This document shows, one piece after another, positions 60,897 through 64,000 of a DNA stretch of 64,000 nucleotides. The DNA comes from Microbacterium sp. SYP-A9085 (lineage in GTDB: Bacteria > Actinomycetota > Actinomycetes > Actinomycetales > Microbacteriaceae): assembly GCF_009649635.1 (NCBI RefSeq), contig NZ_WJII01000003.1:1-64000 (forward strand), written 5' to 3'. The position numbers were made by a program, and so were the translations under genes. Below the pieces are notes generated by a model. That model made no database searches and had not been told where the DNA came from. It worked only from the letters and a program-made list of their open reading frames with translations. Numbering within the stretch: position 1 is the first letter of the stretch; each line of letters starts with the position of its first letter.

Positions 60897-61361
60897 ATGG
60901 TGTCGCTGTCCCCCGTACCCGTCGACGATCCCGTGGCCCGAGCACTGCTCGACGAGTATGTGGCGATGCGGGCGGCGGCGTTCCCGGGGACGTACACGCC
61001 GGCGCACCCGCCGCGCGCGATGTTCGAGCCGCCGAACGGGGTGTTCCTCGTGGTCCGCGGCGACGACGAGGAGCCGGTGGGATGCGGCGGCATCCGGCGC
61101 CTCCCGGACGGGCCGGCCGGCATCCGCTACGAGGTCAAGCACCTGTTCCTGGAGCCCGCAACCCGCGGCCGCGGGTGGGGGCGCCTGCTGCTGGATGAAC
61201 TCGAACGCTACGCGCGGGGGTGGGGAGCGGTCGAGCTCGTGCTCGACACCCACCACACGCTGGAGGCCGCGGGTGGCCTGTACGCGTCATCCGGGTTCGT
61301 CACGATCGAGCCGTACAACGACAACCCCAACGCGACGCGCTGGTACGGGAAGACGTTGTAG
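60897..61361 (+). CDS. GNAT family N-acetyltransferase
   Basis: A 154-residue acetyltransferase. The acetyl-CoA loop is PATRGRGWGRLLLDELE (about 87-103) in motif A, and the C-terminal YASSGF motif B follows. The substrate is unknown. Single gene, probably leaderless (see the shared promoter). Convergent with the phosphatase gene, with one dispersed palindrome between them. Confidence 0.9.
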   Translation: MVSLSPVPVDDPVARALLDEYVAMRAAAFPGTYTPAHPPRAMFEPPNGVFLVVRGDDEEPVGCGGIRRLPDGPAGIRYEVKHLFLEPATRGRGWGRLLLDELERYARGWGAVELVLDTHHTLEAAGGLYASSGFVTIEPYNDNPNATRWYGKTL

Positions 61362-61391
61362 CTCAGCACTCGACCCAGAACACCCGAATGT

Positions 61392-61440
61392 CCGTCCCGG
61401 GGTGCCGCATCGCGGTGCTCATGCGGCACGACGGGACGGG
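61392..61440. repeat. Copy of the dispersed intergenic palindrome
   Basis: The best-paired copy: outer arms CCGTCCC/GGGACGG and inner arms GTGCCGCAT/ATGCGGCAC (nine base pairs) around an eight-base loop. It lies between convergent genes (GNAT and histidine phosphatase), the only hairpin there, so it may end both transcripts. Confidence 0.75.
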
Positions 61441-61467
61441 AACTCCGTATCGCGGACCGGCAGATGC

Positions 61468-62070
61468 TCAGACCGGCAGCGGCTCGGGCAGGCCGGTCTG
61501 CAACTCGAACGGCAGGTGGGCGAGGTCGTTGTGGGTGACCAGGCTCCACGGGCGGCCGTTCTTCTGCGCGATGACGGTGAGCCCGCAGTGCGCCTGGTTC
61601 AGCGTCATCCAGCGCCACTCCGGCATCTGCAGCACCTCGCGCACGAACCAGCTGATCACGAAGTTGTGCGTGATCAGCAGCTCGTGGACCTCGCCGGGCT
61701 TGCGCACCAGGAACGCGCTGACGGCGTCGCTCATCTGGGCGCGGCCGGCCTCGATCTCGGCCTCGGTCACCGAGCCGAAGAACGGCTCGTACACCGCGGG
61801 CGTCTCGTCGGTCATCCCGGTCGGCACGCAGTCGAACAGGAGCGCAGAGGGCTGAGGATCGACGGACGGAAGCCGGTCGGCGACCGCGCGTGCGGTCTCG
61901 GCCGCCCGCTCGAGAGGAGAATGCCAGACCGCCGACAGCGGCAGTCCCGACAGCCGGTCGGCCAGCGCCTCGGCCTGCCGTCGGCCGCGCGCCGACAGCG
62001 GTCCGTCGGCCACTCCCTGTTCGGCGTCCTGGTGCTCACCGTGCCGCACGAGGTAGATGTAATGCGTCAC
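61468..62070 (-). CDS. Histidine phosphatase family protein
   Basis: A 200-residue phosphoglycerate-mutase-like phosphatase. The phospho-His is His10 in LVRHGEHQD; the second catalytic His lies in LLITHNFVI. The substrate is unknown; the mid region is short, so a small phosphoester rather than phytate. Starts at GTG with GAGAGAGA before it. A -10-like TAGGGT and a hairpin lie in its leader. Confidence 0.92.
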   Translation of the reverse strand: MTHYIYLVRHGEHQDAEQGVADGPLSARGRRQAEALADRLSGLPLSAVWHSPLERAAETARAVADRLPSVDPQPSALLFDCVPTGMTDETPAVYEPFFGSVTEAEIEAGRAQMSDAVSAFLVRKPGEVHELLITHNFVISWFVREVLQMPEWRWMTLNQAHCGLTVIAQKNGRPWSLVTHNDLAHLPFELQTGLPEPLPV

Positions 62071-62096
62071 GCCGTCTCTCTCTTCATCGGGAGCTT

Positions 62097-62126
62097 GCAA
62101 GGCCCACGGGCCCTGCTTCCACCCTA
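62097..62126 (-). promoter_or_regulatory. Leader hairpin and -10 of the phosphatase gene
   Basis: TAGGGT (62121-62126) on the minus strand is followed by GCAGGGCCC/GGGCCTTGC (62097-62116), a nine-base-pair stem with one G-U and a two-base gap in the loop. The hairpin starts at about the predicted first transcribed base, so the mRNA would have a capped-off 5' end, which usually slows decay. Confidence 0.4.
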
Positions 62127-62167
62127 TGCGAGGTTGGCGGCTGCGGCGCCGCGACGAGCGGATCCGT

Positions 62168-63214
62168 TCAGTCGGCGGCGCGAGAGATCTCGGCCAGCTG
62201 GGCGCGGCTGAGCCGGATGCCGACACCCTGCACCAGCTCGTCCACGTGCGCGGGAGCGAAAGCGTTCACGATGGGCGCGGTCACTATCCGCTGGGCGAGC
62301 AGCCATGCGACCGCGACCGCCGCCTGCGGCACCCCCAGCTCGGCACCGATGGCGTCCAGGGCCCGCAGGGTGCGGCCGCCGCGCTTGTTCATGCTCGAGG
62401 CGAGCTGCCGTCCGCGCACGGAGCGCCCGACATCGGTGCGCGTTCGATGGCGGCCGGCGAGGAAGCCGTGCTCTAGCGCGTGCGACGGCGTCACCGCCAT
62501 CTGCTGCGCGCTCGCGACGAGGCGCAGGTCGCCGGTGAAATCCTGCCGGCGCAGCATGTTGTACGGCACGTCGAGCACCGTGATCCGCGGGTAGCCGGCG
62601 GACGCGAGGATGCGGGCTTCCACCAGCTGCTCCGCGGTGAACCCGTATGCCCCGATGGCACGCGCCTTGCCCGCCTCCACCAGCCACTCTGCGGTGGCCA
62701 GCGTGTCCTCCACGGCGGCGAGTCCGTCCGACGCGTTCAGGTAGAGCACGTCGATCCGGTCGGTGCCCAGACGGGTCAGGGATGCCTCGACCGCCCGGAC
62801 GAGGTTGACCGGGTCCATTCCGGGGTTGTCCGGGTGCGCGCCGACGCGGATCGCGAGGACCATCTCGTCGCGGATGCCGCGGGTGCGCAGCCACTCGCCG
62901 ATGATGTGCTCGCTGCGACCGCCGGCGAAGCTGTCGGACGTGTGCACCGCGTTGCCCCCGCGCGCCCGGTACGCGTCCAGGATCGAGTGACTGGCCGGAA
63001 GGTCGACGGTCCACCCGAACTCCGCGCCCCCCAGAAGGAGCGGGAACGCCGACAGCCCGGTCTCGCCGAGACCGATGCGGACCTGCGCGCCGACCGGTTC
63101 GCCCTGCACGGGGATCGGTGCGGACGGATGCGCCGAGGCGAGGGCTTGTCCCGGCTCGGTCGACGCCCGGCGCTCGCTGTGCGCCAGGATCTCGGACCCG
63201 TCGCCGATGGCCAT
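62168..63214 (-). CDS. Aldo/keto reductase-like protein lacking the catalytic tetrad
   Basis: A 348-residue AKR-fold protein: LGLGETGLSAFPLLLGGAEFG-like start, then HTSDSFAGGRSEHIIGEWL and RIDVLYLNASD, and a normal NADP-binding C-terminal half (AIGAYGFTAEQL, then AVAVAWLLAQR). The expected catalytic Asp, Tyr, Lys and His are His91, Phe96, Arg123 and Asn160, so all four are changed. An N-terminal extension of about 45 residues precedes the barrel. It may be a pseudoenzyme, binding cofactor or ligand. The start at 63214 has AGGGGG before it; a GTG at 63229 is possible. Confidence 0.88.
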   Translation of the reverse strand: MAIGDGSEILAHSERRASTEPGQALASAHPSAPIPVQGEPVGAQVRIGLGETGLSAFPLLLGGAEFGWTVDLPASHSILDAYRARGGNAVHTSDSFAGGRSEHIIGEWLRTRGIRDEMVLAIRVGAHPDNPGMDPVNLVRAVEASLTRLGTDRIDVLYLNASDGLAAVEDTLATAEWLVEAGKARAIGAYGFTAEQLVEARILASAGYPRITVLDVPYNMLRRQDFTGDLRLVASAQQMAVTPSHALEHGFLAGRHRTRTDVGRSVRGRQLASSMNKRGGRTLRALDAIGAELGVPQAAVAVAWLLAQRIVTAPIVNAFAPAHVDELVQGVGIRLSRAQLAEISRAAD

Positions 63215-63393
63215 CCTCGTCCCCCTCACGAATCGTCCCGATCCGCGGTTTCGCTGCGCGCCCCCGGCGCGTACTTCGAGGGTAGGTCACCCCTGCGACA
63301 TCCCCAGACCGGGAGGCAACCGTCCGATAAACATTGCATAACTGTTTGATCACAGCTCGGCCCAGGCCTCGCACCGGGCCGCCCGGAAACGAC

Positions 63394-63424
63394 GGATGCC
63401 CGCCCCGCGAGGGGACGGGCATCC
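63394..63424 (-). terminator. Terminator hairpin after pnp
   Basis: GGATGCCCGCCCC (63394-63406) pairs with GGGGACGGGCATCC (to 63424), nearly perfectly and with a small loop. It starts 14 bases after the pnp stop on the minus strand. No U-tract. Confidence 0.75.
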
Positions 63425-63437
63425 GATCGGACCTGGC

Positions 63438-64000
63438 TCAGGCGTCGGCGGGAGCCTCGGCGGGCGTCTCCTGGTCGGCGGCCTCCTCGAGGACCGGCTC
63501 CAGCGACAGCTTGCCGCGGTCGTCGATCTTCGTGATGCGCACCAGCACCTTCTGGCCGACCGAGAGCACGTCGTCGACGTTCTCCACGCGCTTGCCGCCG
63601 GTGAGCTTGCGGACCTCGCTGACGTGCAGCAGTCCGTCCTTGCCCGGCAGCAGCGAGATGAACGCGCCGAACGTCGCGATCTTCACCACGGTGCCGAGGA
63701 ACTGCTCGCCGACCTCCGGGTTCGTCGGGTTCGCTATGGCGTTCACCTGGGCGCGCGCGGCCTCCGCCGACGGGCCGTCGACGGCGCCGATGTAGACGGT
63801 GCCGTCCTCCTCGATGGAGATGTCGGCGCCGGTCTCGTCCTGGATCGCGTTGATCGTCTTGCCCTTCGGACCGATCAGCTCGCCGATCTTGTCGACGGGG
63901 ATCTGCACGCTGATCACGCGGGGCGCGGTCGGGGCCATCTCGTCGGGCGCGTCGATCGCGGCGTTCAGCACGCCGAGGATCGTGATGCGGGCGTCGTGCG
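63438..64000 (-). CDS. pnp: Polynucleotide phosphorylase, C-terminal part
   Basis: The last ~187 residues of PNPase; the 5' part runs off the right edge. A KH domain ([21 protein letters not shown], then [16 protein letters not shown]) is followed by an S1 domain ([28 protein letters not shown]) and a short acidic Ala/Glu-rich tail. PNPase degrades RNA 3' to 5' and may make (p)ppGpp-related products in Actinobacteria. The reading frame is open to the window end, so no start can be given. Confidence 0.97.
   Translation of the reverse strand, partial: HDARITILGVLNAAIDAPDEMAPTAPRVISVQIPVDKIGELIGPKGKTINAIQDETGADISIEEDGTVYIGAVDGPSAEAARAQVNAIANPTNPEVGEQFLGTVVKIATFGAFISLLPGKDGLLHVSEVRKLTGGKRVENVDDVLSVGQKVLVRITKIDDRGKLSLEPVLEEAADQETPAEAPADA

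Overview
The window is about 71% GC and densely packed, with ATGA/GTGA start-stop overlaps and many GTG starts. The first ~60 bases of a 16S rRNA gene, at the left edge, look like Actinobacteria of the family Microbacteriaceae. Gene content and order agree: argCJBDF-argH, gluABCD, pheST, infC-rpmI-rplT, hisC-hisB-hisH-hisA, lexA, hflX, dapF, miaA-miaB and recA-recX-clgR-cinA-pgsA-ftsK-rnj-dapA. A Microbacterium-like organism is the best guess from sequence alone. No CRISPR array, insertion sequence, prophage or tRNA gene was seen; this is ordinary chromosome.

Layout. 1-640: 5' end of a 16S rRNA gene with its leader. 640-6,200: a CoA-transferase, a UdgX-type uracil-DNA glycosylase, a DUF4184 membrane protein, tyrS, and a convergent pair made of a SatD-family protein and a DUF3307-like membrane protein. 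6,190-13,400: arginine biosynthesis (argH and argFDBJC), preceded by a 28-codon reading frame with seven Arg codons among its last 12 codons that looks like an arginine attenuation leader peptide. 13,400-24,400: a dienelactone-hydrolase-like protein, an ABC exporter, pheST, a glutamate-type ABC importer and an rRNA/tRNA methyltransferase. 24,450-26,000: rplT, rpmI and infC, the last probably starting at AUC. 26,000-31,700: DUF1844, SseB and his genes, then a LysM membrane protein divergent from lexA with a LexA-box-like palindrome in the shared promoter.

31,700-39,800: an S9 peptidase, hflX, a methyltransferase, dapF, a dihydrofolate-reductase-like protein, miaA and miaB. 39,900-45,800: a five-gene MacAB-like export operon with two different adaptors and a lipoprotein of two cysteine-paired domains. 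45,800-57,100: recX-recA, DUF3046, clgR, cinA, pgsA, ftsK, RNase J, dapA, an SDR, folA and thyA. 57,200-64,000: a thioredoxin/DUF4395 pair, an OsmC-type peroxidase, a TIGR01777 epimerase, dapB, GNAT, a histidine phosphatase, an aldo/keto-reductase-like protein lacking its catalytic tetrad, and the 3' end of pnp.

Recurring themes. About twenty genes have a TANNNT hexamer 6-8 bases before the start codon, the geometry of leaderless transcripts; this also decides several starts (tyrS, hisC, hflX, the SDR). Long hairpins sit inside operons where unequal expression is expected (gluB/gluC, recA/recX). An intergenic palindromic repeat occurs five times. The heptamer GGATGCC/GGCATCC is far commoner than base composition predicts. 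The arginine leader peptide, the lexA/LysM promoter, the SatD pair and the degenerate aldo/keto reductase are the most promising leads.
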